Assembly: GCA_003971905.1 (NCBI GenBank)
Contig: RSEE01000030.1
Span: 72,001 to 136,000, forward strand
Length of the DNA stretch: 64,000 nucleotides
Origin: Moniliella sp. 'wahieum'
Lineage: Eukaryota; Basidiomycota; Moniliellomycetes; Moniliellales; Moniliellaceae
Direction of reading: 5' to 3'
Part shown: one piece after another, positions 23,693 to 34,457 of the stretch
Layout: each line of letters begins with the position of its first letter
Numbering within the stretch: the stretch's first letter is position 1
Program-made: the position numbers and the translations under genes
The notes under the pieces: model-generated
Seen by the model: only the letters and a program-made list of their open reading frames with translations
What the model was told of the DNA's origin: nothing
Database searches by the model: none

Positions 23693-26004
23693 ATGTCCTT
23701 CACCTCTCGCCTGTCGTCGTCCCCCGCGGGGATGCAGCACGAGTACGAGTGGCTTGCCTCCTCCTCTGCGCCGCCTGCCTGGCCCTCGTGGCGCGACGCC
23801 TCCGCCCCGCCCGACAGTCCCAGTCCAGTCGCGCATGCGAGCCAGCCCGTGCCACCGCTACTCGCAGCACGCCACCTCTTTCCAGCACACGTCTTGTCTG
23901 ACGTTGCTTCCGAAGGGGCGAAGACTACGACGAGGAAAACGGCCGTCCACTTTCCATGTCTGGCTCCTCGGTCCCCCATTTCCTGTCCCGCCGCATCGAC
24001 CGAGGCGCGCGGGCGCGGTGTTCCATCCGGCTTGGCCCGCGCTGCCCGCGGCTTCCTGCTTGGGCCTGAGCCTCACTCTATGGACCGCGCTGCCTTGTCG
24101 TACTCCTACGGCTCTTCGTACGGCCGTCACCAGCGCGTGCGTAGCCGTGCGACCTATGGTGCCATTCACCACGACCCTCACGCTCCTCGCGCATTCAGCT
24201 ATGAGGAGGAACCTTCTCAGCTACAAGCCGCCGCTAGTGCTGATGCTCCCGTCTCGATCTATCATGCTCGCGACATGGACCCGATCATGGCTGTGCGTGG
24301 CGTTCCAACGCAAGATGACATTGCCCATACCCTCGATGGGTTGTCGCACGACGTGGCCCAGTCGGGTCTGGCTCGCGCCTCGGGCTTTACACCCACCGAC
24401 ATTGCTCGGTGGAAACACAATGCCAAATCCAAACACCGCATCGCCCCACCCCCCCACATCAGGATGGAGGACACGTGGGTACGGAACCAGGCGAAGGATC
24501 ACGGTTGCTTCCGTCCGGCGGGATGGCGGCGGACCCCGAGTCAGAGGAGGTGTACAGCTCGCCATCAGCTCCGGAAGAGGCTAAGATCCTAGTCCGCTAC
24601 TCGCTTCCTATCACCGGCACGCATTTGCTCGAGATGGGAGTGCTGAGCACCACCGTGTTCTCTCTCGGGCACTTAGGAACCGTGGAACTGGCCGCGGCCT
24701 CGCTCGCGTCTTTGACGGGCAACGTTACTGGTTTCTCCATCATCTCGGGCTTTGTTTCTGCGCTCGACTCCCTTTTGCCCGCCGCGTTTGCTTCGGATCG
24801 GCCCTGGACGGTGGGAGTATGGACGCAACGGATGGCAGTGCTCCTGAGCATCTTGCTGGTGCCTGTTGCGCTGATTTGGTTCAAGTCAGAGACCATCTTG
24901 GTGGCCATGCGGCAAGAGCCGGAAGTGGCCCACCTTGCTGCCCAGTACTTGCGTCTTCTGATTGGTGCGCTGCCAGCCTACGCTGGGTTCGAGACGTGTC
25001 GGCGCTACCTCCAGGCGCAAAAGCTATTTGTCGCGCCCACCATCGCGGTAGGCATTGCTGGGGCCATCAATATTCCTCTCAACATTCTCCTCGTCTATGG
25101 CCCTTCGGGCATTGGGATTGGCTTCTTAGGAGCGCCCTTGGCGAGTCTGGTGGTACTGGATCATGTTTGGTGTTGCGCTAGTGCAATGTGCCCTGGCGCC
25201 CTGCTCCACCTGGGCCGGTTTCCAAGTCGGCCCTCGACCCTGCCGGGCTCAAGTCCCTGTGGCGGCTGGGCTTTGCCTCGACGGCCGCCATGGCGGCCGA
25301 ATGGTGGGCGTGGGAAATCACAGGCTTGTTGACCAGTTACCTGGGTACCACCTGGCTTGCCGCCCAAAGTGTGCTGCTGGTCACATCGGCTCTGATGTTC
25401 CAAATGCCATGCGTTGGCGACGGCGACGGCGGTGCGAGTGGGCAACTTGTTGGGTGCCCATGCGTCCAACATGCCTTTATCGCCGCCGCGGGTGGCTATG
25501 ATGGCCGCGTTTGTTGCCGGGTTGTGCAACATGCTGATTCTGGTCGTTGCACGCAACTATTGGGGGATCTTGTTCACGTCGGACCAGAAAGTGGTCCGGA
25601 TCATTGCTCAAAACTTGCCCTTTCTCGCTGCGTTTCAAGTGGCCGACGCCATCATCGCCGTCAACGGAGGCATTCTTCGCTCGAGCGGGAGGCAATCTGT
25701 CGGCGCCTACCTCAATCTCGTGTCGTACTATGTGCTGGGCATTCCTACCTCGATGTACCTGATGCACTTGGGCTGGAAACTGTCGGGCATCTGGCTCGGT
25801 CTCACGCTCGGCCTGGTCGCAGGCGCGGTAGGCACGACGATCGTCGTGGCACGCACCAACTGGGACCAAGAAGCTCACAAAGCCCAAGAACGTGTCTCTC
25901 GCTGCGGCATGCATGGATGCCGCTCCGACCGACTCGTTGCCCTCCATTGCCGAGGCTTCGTAAACGCACATGGAACCTTTCGTTCCACTCGCGCTTCGTC
26001 CTAG
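23693..26004 (+). CDS. MATE family multidrug/toxin extrusion transporter
   Basis: A polytopic antiporter of the fungal MATE branch, exporting organic cations or metabolites. A long Ser/Pro/His-rich cytosolic N-terminus (about 280 residues from MSFTSRLSSSPAGMQHEYEW) precedes the membrane domain, which begins EAKILVRYSLPITGTHLLEM at about 24570. Family segments follow in order: ELAAASLASLTGNVTGFSII, GFVSALDSLLPAAF, RYLQAQKLFVAPTIAVGIAG, INIPLNILLVYGPSGIGIGF, GFASTAAMAAEWWAWEI, TAVRVGNLLGAHASNM (the second-half MATE signature), GILFTSDQKVV, FQVADAIIAVNGGILRSSGR and GWKLSGIWLGLTLGLVAG. Frame shifts near 24480, 25160 and 25410 must be bridged. The stop is either TAA 25961-25963 (tail DSLPSIAEAS) or the stop ending at 26004. 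Confidence 0.88.
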
Positions 26005-27528
26005 CCATTCTTCAGCGGGGCCTCGTCCATTCCACGGCGTTGGTACCGTTCGCGACATTGTCATATTCCCCACTTGCATCCTCTGCATCCTCTGTGCCTC
26101 CTTCCTCATCTTCACACCTTTCCTCCCTCCTCGCCTCCTTGCGCCTAACCTTCTTTTGCAAGGATGTGTCCTGTAATGTTGTCTTGCCCCGTACCTCGCA
26201 TACTGCTCGTTGCCGGTCTTCATTCGTGCTCCTGTCCGCGTTCGGTTTTCGCTGCTATTCCCCTTGCAGGCATTCGTCCCGCTGTTTTCTCTCCTATTAA
26301 GAGCAGTCCTAGTCACCCCCAATCCCCCCAAAAAGAGGGCCCAAACGCCCTCCGCTTCGTCCCAATCCATCCCACATGGAAACCTCGGTTGGGCACATAT
26401 ATAGGCCATCAGTCTCGAGTGGAAGAGTCAGCGTGACATGACATGCGACACGCGTCCCTGCTTCCCGCCGCCCCCCAACGCCACGCCCCTGCGACGACAG
26501 AGTGACGCAGTCGGGGTGGCAGGACTAAATGGTCGACGGAGTGGCCTTGGCCGTGACTTGGAGCTCCTGGTGGTGGTGAAATCGGGGGGCAAAGTAAGTT
26601 AGCCACTGAGGTTCTATACGCGGGGAGAGAAGTAGTAGGCCAAGTTCAGCGGCTCAACCTTAGGTACTAGTCGCGCTTGTCATGTGGTTGCGATCCCATC
26701 GACTCAGCCTCTCTCTTCCAGAGCCTTTTCTCCAGCTTCCTTCCAGGTTGCCCCAGGTTGCATGTTACACCCTCTGTCTGATACGGGGCATGTGCATGTG
26801 CTGGGGAGCGCTGAGGCTCAGCGCTCAGGCTGAGCACGCACGTGTGCTAGTTGCACATGCAATGGCACTGCTGCGCATGTTACATGTTAAGCTTTAAGCT
26901 TTGGGAGGCGCCAAGCCAAGTGTTGGTGAACGGGTGAACAACGCCGTCGATCCCGATCGTCAATCATTGATCATCCATCCGCCCCAGTCCGGCGAGCAGA
27001 GTACAATGCGCATGCCTGGCACGATGCATGAGTCATGTGAGTGGTGGTGAGCATGTGGGGGAAAGCTGCAAGAGGCTTGCGTGGAGACGGGTTGATCGTG
27101 ATCGAGTGATCGATGATCGTCCGAGGCCCTCTGGCTGCCCGTCTCCCTCAAAAGGGGACGTTGCGGCGCTCACGCTCATCGGCATCGATGTAATCAATCT
27201 CATCCATCTCAGACCTCATCGACCTCATCCCCGTGGCTGAGCGGCGGGGTGAGGGATTGCCGATTGAGTCTAAGGCCCAATGGACGTTGTTACAACGTTT
27301 CAATGGACAACGGTGTGCGCTCTACGACGTTCAGCTCAGCCATGCTTCCACCTGCATCCATGTGGTTTCCTCCTCCGCCGCCTCTGCCCAGGCAACAATA
27401 GCCTGCACGCTCCTATACACGCCGTTTGGTTATAAGCGACTTGGGCGGCTGTGCTCGCCATGTACAGATAGCTACCACTGCTGGTACTGCCCGCCGTCCC
27501 CTTCTCGTCTTCCCCCCCCGCTCTCTCC
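26005..27528. other. Intergenic between MATE and S53 peptidase genes
   Basis: No gene is supported. An ACATATATAGG element is at about 26395-26405. From 26800 the sequence holds GCTGAGGCTCAGCGCTCAGG, TTAAGCTTTAAGCTTT (about 26886) and GATCGATGATCG words (about 27105), the same vocabulary as other gene-poor parts. A C run (27511-27519) lies 10 nt before the peptidase start. Confidence 0.45.
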
Positions 27529-29366
27529 ATGGTTGCTTCCGGCATCCTTGCGCCCGTCGCTGCCACTGCGCTGGCGCTGAGCCTGGCCCTGACGCCCGCC
27601 GCCTCGGCCCGCACCGTCGCATCGGCCTCGTCGGCGGCCCGCAGCTACGTTGCCAGTTCGGCTGCTGTGCCGCTGGACCAAGTCCTGACCTACACCGTCG
27701 CCCTCACGCCAGGCAAGCAGGAGAGTTGGATGCCAAGATGCTCGCTACTTCCCTCATGGCGGTGCGTGGCTGAGCGAATCGGAGCTGACGGACTATACGC
27801 GTTCCAAGCCCGAACACGTTGCTGCCGTCAAGGCCCACCTGGTTGCGCATGGTACCACGAGTCGGACATTACCACGGGCAAGTGGGGGGATGAACTGCGT
27901 GTACAGAGCACCGTCGCTGCTGCCAACGCAGCCTGGAACACTTCGCTCCAGGCCTACACCCCATACCACCAGGGCCACACCATCCTCCGTGCCGCTGACG
28001 GGTACTCCGTTCCGGACGGTATCCTGCATGAGGCCATTGTCAACGTCCATCCGTTCACCTCGTTCCCCAACGTGCGTACTTCGGCTCCGATCCCTGTGCT
28101 GTCCAATGCGCAACCATCCCCGCTTGCGCATCGCGCCGGCAGCAGTAATTGCGATGCCTCGGCAGTGACGACCAAATGTCTCAAGCATTACTACGGTGCG
28201 GCAACTTTACGCCTGTGCCGCAGGAGGGAAGACGGATGTGCTGGTGTTTGGGTTTTTGGGAGAGTATGTGTCGCCGACGGACGTGTCGAGCTATATGAAG
28301 AAGTACAGCGACTACCCCAACTATACCATCCCATCATCTCGGCTGGCAACTCGACCAACGATCCGTCCAAGCCCGGAAGCGAGGCGATGCTCGATGTCGA
28401 TATGGTTGGTGGCCTGATCGCCCCTCTCCACGCGCAGTTCCTGTCTTTTGGAACGGACAACCAGAGCGCCAACGAGCCCTTCCTCCAGGCCTTCCACTGG
28501 GTTCTGGACAACTACAATGATACCAGCCGTCCCGGTGTGATTACAGCGTCGTACGTCGACGACGAGTCGTCCTACTCGCCCCCGACGCTCACCAGCTGTG
28601 CAACACGATCCAAAAGGTCACTGCTTGGGCACGTCGGTCCTGTACGGATCGGGTGACAATGGCCTGAACGGGGTCCATCCTACGAGAACTTGAGTTGCAA
28701 GAGCAAGTTCAATCCGACCTTGCCTGGCGACTGCCCTTAGTCTTGGCCGTCGGCGGCACACAGGGCTTCCCTGAAGTCGTCGTTGATGGCAACTCGCCCA
28801 ACGGTTTTTCGGAGGAGCTGGCTTCTCCAGCACTGGCTTCTTCAGCCGCCCTGCCTACCAAGTACGTCCCTATACCCTTTCCTCCTCCTGTCGTGACTCT
28901 TGCTATGATACGATAGGCCAAGCTGACAAGCTTGCCACACTGGGTTATTATATTGTACTGTAGAACACCTCGGTTACCAACTACTTGAAAGAGATCAAGT
29001 ATGCCCACTCATCCTACTACAATTCCAGCAACCGTGCGTACCCGGACGTGTCCGCCATGTCGCTCAACCTGGTTGTGGTGGTGGGAGGGCAAGAGCAGTT
29101 GATTGGGGGACGAGTGCGGCCACGCCCATCTTTGCCGGTATGCTCGCCTTGCTGAATAACCAGCGCAAGCTCCAGGGCAAGGCACACGTCGGTTGGATCA
29201 ACCCCGCGTTTTATGCCAAGCCCGACTGTTGCGCGACATTACGTCGGGAGACGTGGGCGGTTGCCCCGAGCCGGGGCTCACGTTTGAGGCCACCACGGGC
29301 TGGGACTTGCCGTCGGGATTGGGCAGTCCCCTGTTTGGAAATGGAGCGAGTTGCCGTAAAGCTTAA
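27529..29366 (+). CDS. Secreted sedolisin (peptidase family S53, tripeptidyl-peptidase-like)
   Basis: An acid-active serine-carboxyl peptidase made as a preproprotein and secreted. The N-terminus MVASGILAPVAATALALSLA is a signal peptide ending near PAASA. A Pro-kumamolisin-like prodomain follows, with a typical ESDITTGKWGDELRVQSTVA block and LHEAIVNVHPFTSFPN. The catalytic domain reads CLKHYYG, VITASYVDDE, TGTQGFPE-like text, SRPAYQ|NTSVTNYL across an intron at 28862-28963 (102 nt), YPDVSAMSLNL, and GTSAATPIFAGMLALLN with the catalytic Ser, then WINPAFYAK and TGWDLPSGLGSPLFGN (calcium-site region). Length of about 580 residues fits S53. Single-base shifts occur near 27730, 28200, 28590, 28690, 29110 and 29225. 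Stop TAA is at 29364-29366. Confidence 0.87.
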
Positions 29367-30102
29367 AGGGGGGGAAAGCGCACGAACGCCTACTGGAATG
29401 ACGCTGATCTATCCTTTATTCCTTCGACGGACGCGCGAGTTTGATGTTGTTTTCTACTAATGATTGATGAAGGATGCAGGGATGCACACGTTTTGCTTGC
29501 ATGTGCGCATCGACAAGGCGCGGGACGCCATGTTGACTGTAATCGCAACTATCCTTTATCAGCCGCACTAGATGGTGCTCAGCTGGATCCGCATTGTTGC
29601 TTCGTACGTAGCGTATGCTGCAGCGCATGCGCCAAGACCTTTGTGATCGGAGACGGCTGCCTTGCTAGCTGATAACACATGGTCAATGAGGCGAGAGAGT
29701 GCTGGATGAGGCAGGTGGAGGTGGTGTGGATGCCGGGGCAAGATGGGAGCGCATAGATGGTCGTGTGGATGGATGGGGCATGTTACGGCTTGACATGCGG
29801 CAGGCGGCAGGCTGCATGCTACCCGGGCAGTGCACCCCGCCTTTGCTCATCACTCATCGGCCGTGTCTGCTGGCACTGGCGCTGTGCGGCGGGTGCGGGA
29901 GGAGACGGCGGATGAATGGGTGATGAATGGATGATGGACGGGTGATGCCCCCACTGGCATGCTGCGGTGACTAGTTGGAGTTCGCGTAGCCTGGGCTGGG
30001 CACTGGTCGCAGGCACCAGTCACTACGCACTGCCCACTAGTCACTAGCCACACGCCTTGCCTAGTCCAGCTGCCCTCCCAGTGCCTGCGCCCGCCCAGCC
30101 GG
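29367..30102. other. Intergenic upstream of SFT2-like gene
   Basis: No supported gene. It contains ATGAATGG/ATGGATGATGG runs near 29910-29935 and a CCCACTAGTCACTAGCC word at 30034-30050, one of the dispersed ACTAGT words. Confidence 0.4.
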
Positions 30103-31193
30103 ATGGGCCGCCGCCTGCGCCTCCCGCATCTCTTCTGGCCCACGCGCCCCCACCTTCGTCTGCCCGCCCCCCGTCCCCCCCCGCCCCGCGCGGCTCCCGC
30201 CCCCATGCACCCGACGACTCGCCCCGGTCCGCGTCCGAGCTGGAGGACAAGGACAGCCTGTCCTCCCACCTCCACAAGGTCTCCTGGTCCCCTCCTTTGC
30301 CGACTCGCTCGCCAGCGCCTCCAGCGCCTCCGCCGCCGTCTTCCCCTGGCCGCAGCCCTTGGGCTACCGCCAAGAGCCCGTGCACAAAGACTCGAGAAGC
30401 GAACGCGTAGCAGCATACCCACCCTCCACCCTCCTCTACAGCGAAACCATTGCCCAGGCGCACCGCCGGCCGCTCAGCTCCGCTGATGTCTTTGCCGGGT
30501 CGGACATTGACCTGGGAAACTCATTCTTCCCTCCACCAGATCGTCCTCCTCTCGCGCCTCCCAGACCTTCCACGCCTTCCACGCGGAGATGGGGGATGAG
30601 TCGGCCGCAGCGGCTGTGCTGCTTTGCCGCTTGGTACGTTGGTTCCACACACGAACGCCTTTTCTTGCATGGAGCCCCGGCGTGCTGACTAGGGTCCATG
30701 GCCTAACCCCCACCCTCGTTTGACCACAGCTTTCTTGCCGGATCCAGCGCTTCCTTAGCCGCAACGCTGCTTTTCCTCTTTGATGCCAAACACGAGCGGC
30801 TGTTTGATGTCATGTATCCGCTCGGCTCGGTGTGCGCGTTTGCAGGAACCGGATTTTTGATGGGCGTAAGTACCACTGATCTGCGAGACTCCCTTGTTCG
30901 GCGCCTCATCTTGACACTAACACGCCTCTGCTCTGTTGGGACGGCTGCAGTACCTAGACCAGCTGAGGATCATGTTTAAGCCTGTCCGGATCGTCCTCTC
31001 CACTCTCACGATCGGTGCGTTCGTAATGGTTGGGGTCAGTGCATACAACTTGAGCGTGTTATTTGCCGTCATCTTCAACGGCGTTATGAACATTGCCTAC
31101 CTCTGCTATGCGGTATCTATCCTGCCCAATGTACAAAATGTGCGTGACTGGACCTACTGTCTTCTTCCTCCAGCCCTCTTTGCTGACGCTTGA
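30103..31193 (+). CDS. SFT2-like Golgi membrane protein
   Basis: A four-segment membrane protein of the Got1/SFT2 family, which acts in endosome-to-Golgi vesicle fusion. The core reads LSRPQRLCCFAA-type text (MSRPQRLCCFAA, ending at 30633), then CFLAGSSASLAATLLFLFD, LFDVMYPLGSVCAFAGTGFLMG, YLDQLRIMFKPVRIVLSTLT, and LFAVIFNGVMNIAYLCYAVS, aligning segment by segment with human SFT2D proteins, including the FLMG-x3-QL-x2-MF motif. Introns are 30634-30729 (96 nt) and 30866-30950 (85 nt). The N-terminal about 150 residues are Pro/Ala-rich and change frame, so the start (ATG 30103 or 30205) is unsure. Stop TGA is at 31191-31193. Confidence 0.75.
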
Positions 31194-31933
31194 CACTTGA
31201 CGCTTGGCGCTTCCCCTCTCGATCCCTCTCTTCTGCTCGCCTGTTGGTTGCGTTTGCCCTGTTGACAGGCTTCCCATGACCCTTGTGTCATCACAGAGAG
31301 AAACCAAAGCTGCGGTGCTCCTACACGCCAGCTTTGCTAGCGCGGCCCGCACGCTCGCGCTTGCGTCCCATGTGCACCCCCGATATCCAACCACATCCCC
31401 TGCTGTTGGCTGCCAGCCCCATCTTCATGCATGCTCACTAGTCACTTGGCTTTCGTGTTGAACGTTGAGACGTGGGCAGGGGGGAACTCGTAAGCACCTC
31501 GTGTCGAGCGTGGCGGGAGGATGAATGGTTGAGACGAGCATCCCTCTGCTCAGATCGCCCCAGCAACCACCGGGGACCGACGTGCCAAATCCGGTGACGA
31601 TAACGGCGGCAGGGACTAGGCCTGAGCCAGGCCGGACTAGGACCAGCCTGCCTGCGTGCGCGAGAGCAGCTGCTGATAACCACAAACGTTCAACATTGAA
31701 ACATGCATCCGGGGAAAAGAAAAGGTTAAGTATTGAAGTTGTCCGTGCGCGTGTCATGTCCGCCGCCGCACGGGGGCAGTGCTGCGTCGTTCTTCGTTTG
31801 GTTCCCAAAAGTTGGTACAGCCGTAGGTCCTGCGTCCAGATTGGTCCATTGCCCATTGCCCGGCGTCCGTTCCCCCCCCCCCCCCACCACCACCGCCATC
31901 ACCACCACTTGGCCTTGCCTGTGTGTGCTGAGC
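31194..31933. promoter_or_regulatory. CPA1 upstream region and leader
   Basis: No gene is supported. The leader has a 14-nt C run (31872-31885) followed by CCACCACCACCGCC-type text before the ATG. Small upstream frames exist (for example ATG 31703 encoding eight residues), but none has the arginine attenuator peptide pattern known from other fungal CPA1 genes. Confidence 0.45.
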
Positions 31934-33544
31934 ATGCTGCGCTCTGCCTGTTCCCGGCCCCGTGCGGCCCATCTGCCCGCTGATCTGCTTGGCCGCCTCG
32001 CTCTCTCCACGTCGTCCCGGGCGGCGCGGGCGGCGCCCAAGCAGCCCAGCTCGTCGCTCGGTGGCTTTGCCGTCAGCTCGCAGCCGCGCATCACCTACAC
32101 GCATGCGCCCGCCTCGCAGCCTGCCACGCTCCATCTCAAGACGGGCGAGGCATTTACCGGCAAGAGTTTTGGTTCGCCCGTGCCGACCAAGTTTGGCGAG
32201 ACGGTGTTTTCGACGAGCATTACGTCCTATACCGAATCGCTTACCGACCCGTCGTACCAGGGCCAACTGCTGACGTTTACCCAGCCCTTGATTGGCAACT
32301 ATGGTGTGCCAGACAACTTTGCGCGGGTCGACCCGACGGGGGACGCGCGCGACGTGAATGTAGGTTCCTACATGGAGTCGGTTGGCGTGCAGGCCGCCGG
32401 GGTGATCTGCTCCAATCTGTCAGAACATTTTTCCCACTTTGAGGCGGTAGAGAGCCTGTCGACCTGGCTTGCGCGGCACGGTGTGCCCGGCGTGACAGGC
32501 ATCGACACGCGCGCCCTGACTACGCTCTTGCGGACCCAGGGTCCACCCTCGGCGCCATCAAGATTGGTCCGGACCACCTCGTGCCCCCGGCTGCGGACCA
32601 GTTCCTCGATCCCATGGCAGAGAACTTGATTGCCAAAGTGTCCACCAAGCAGCCCTATACCATCCACCCTCAAGGCGGTCCCGACGCAGCCAAGGTGCAC
32701 ATTGCTCTGATGGACTTTGGTTCAAAGGCCAACATCTTGCGCCACCTCTTGCGCCGGGGCGCGTCGGTGACGGTGCTGCCATGGGACTATGACTTTAGCC
32801 AGGTGCAGCATGGCTTTGATGGTCTCTTCCTTTCCAACGGACCGGGTGACCCGCATTCCATCCCGGGCGCGATCCGGGTCGTGCGCAAGGCCATTGCCGA
32901 GTTTGACCGCCCCATTTTTGGTATCTGCATGGGCCACCAGGTACGTCGAATTTTAGCTTGGGCTGGCTGGCTCCTGCTTCCCCTCAGACCACTTCTTTGA
33001 ACTCTGACTTGAATTACCCCCTCCCCCCCCTTGTTCCCCTGCTCCCCCACCCCCCTTCTCCACTTTAGATTATTGGTTTGGCGGCGGGGATCCAAGCGTA
33101 CCGAATGAAATTCGGCAACCGGGGGCACAACCAGCCCGTGGTGGCTATGGCATCCCATGGCAAGTCGGTCAAAGCTGGGCGTGTGTACATTACGTCGCAG
33201 AACCATGGGTACGCGCTCAAGTGGGAAGAAGGGCGCAGACGGTGGCCGAGGGCAAGTGGCCCGAGGGATGGGAACCGTGGTTTGTCAATGCGAACGATGG
33301 TTCGATTGAGGGCATTCGTCTGTCGCCAGAGGTGGACCGGTCGCCCGTATGGGCAGTTCAGTTTCATCCGGAACATGCTGGTGGCCCGGAAGACTGTGCG
33401 GAGATGTTTACGGATTATGTTGAGGAGTGCATCAAGGCGCGCGCACAAAAGGGCGCGCCGCCAGCCACGTTTCGCATGCCCGATGCAGTAGACAAGCAGC
33501 TCGGCACGGGCCTGCCTCCGACGCTGGTTGACATTAGCGCATAA
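31934..33544 (+). CDS. CPA1: Carbamoyl-phosphate synthase small (glutaminase) subunit, arginine-specific
   Basis: Hydrolyses glutamine and feeds ammonia to the large subunit to make carbamoyl phosphate for arginine. The first about 40 residues ([20 protein letters not shown], then [11 protein letters not shown]) look like a mitochondrial targeting peptide. The N-terminal CPSase_sm domain includes [36 protein letters not shown] and [16 protein letters not shown]. The class I glutaminase domain has [31 protein letters not shown] and FGICMGHQ with the nucleophile Cys (about residue 330). After an intron at 32941-33068 (128 nt), [17 protein letters not shown] and [13 protein letters not shown] supply the His/Glu pair. 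Frames shift near 32535 and 33220. Stop TAA is at 33542-33544, giving about 490 residues. Confidence 0.94.
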
Positions 33545-34457
33545 CCGGTGTGCGGCGCAGCTTGGGCTCCGTCCTAAGCTGCCTGCCCCCCTGCTTGCTT
33601 GGCTCTCAAGCTTTATGGTCAACAATGTAGTGCTCAACCTGCAAGAAAAGCAATTTTGTATTTGGAACTGCATCTCCTCCACGTTGGAAGTTCAACCCTC
33701 CCCTGCCTCTTGGCCGATTGATGGGTTGGATGCAATCTCACGTGGGGGTGGAAAGGGGGGAGTACTTGTGACGCGCTCGGCTAGGGGCGCGCGGTAGTGA
33801 CTTGAGCACCTGGTGTGGGGGGCTCTTGGGCGCCGGAATACAGTTCGCAGTTTCGGCGTGGGGGGGTACTAGTAGGTTCTACCTCCTGCCGAGGTACACT
33901 ATCGGACAGGAAACGTGTGGGTGTCCATGCAGTAGTATTGAAGCATAGGTCGAACTTGGTCGCGTGGAGACGAACCCTGCTGGCAGGAACTGTACGGAGA
34001 AAAGGCGCTACGGCAGGTGTAGAGGCGTTAGGTAGGGCGCACGCCAAGGCCATCCAACGTACCACATACCGGCCGAGCAGAGAAGAACAGAGGATGGCAA
34101 GATATCATAACTTGGTATTCACATGGACAAGCCACTGCAGTCTTCCTTTCCAGGCCAGGGAAGATACGGGGCAGCAGGGGGGCGGGCAAAGGGGCAGGCT
34201 CAAGTCAAGGGGAAAGGGACAAGGCAAGAGTGCGGAAAAGGGGGTATGGCAGCCACATTGCAAAGTCACCCCTATGCGCAAGCAAGGGGAGACCAGAAGG
34301 GGGGGGGGTCACAGCATGAAGGTGGCGGGCTATGGGAAGGCCGCAACAGGAGAAAAGGGTATAAGCAAAAAGTGCGACGAGGAACGAGTCCCGGTAAGGG
34401 GACCGCGACGAGCGGGGCCACGGGGTAAAGGGAAGGACGGAGGCGGGGTGGTACATG
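33545..34457. other. Convergent 3' region between CPA1 and Kelch-BTB gene
   Basis: No supported gene. The right half is purine-rich on the plus strand. It likely contains both 3' UTRs. Confidence 0.4.

Noticed and set aside
31703-31729. Arginine attenuator uORF for CPA1
   Set aside because: The eight-residue frame is basic and lacks the conserved Asp-Tyr-Leu-x-Asp core.
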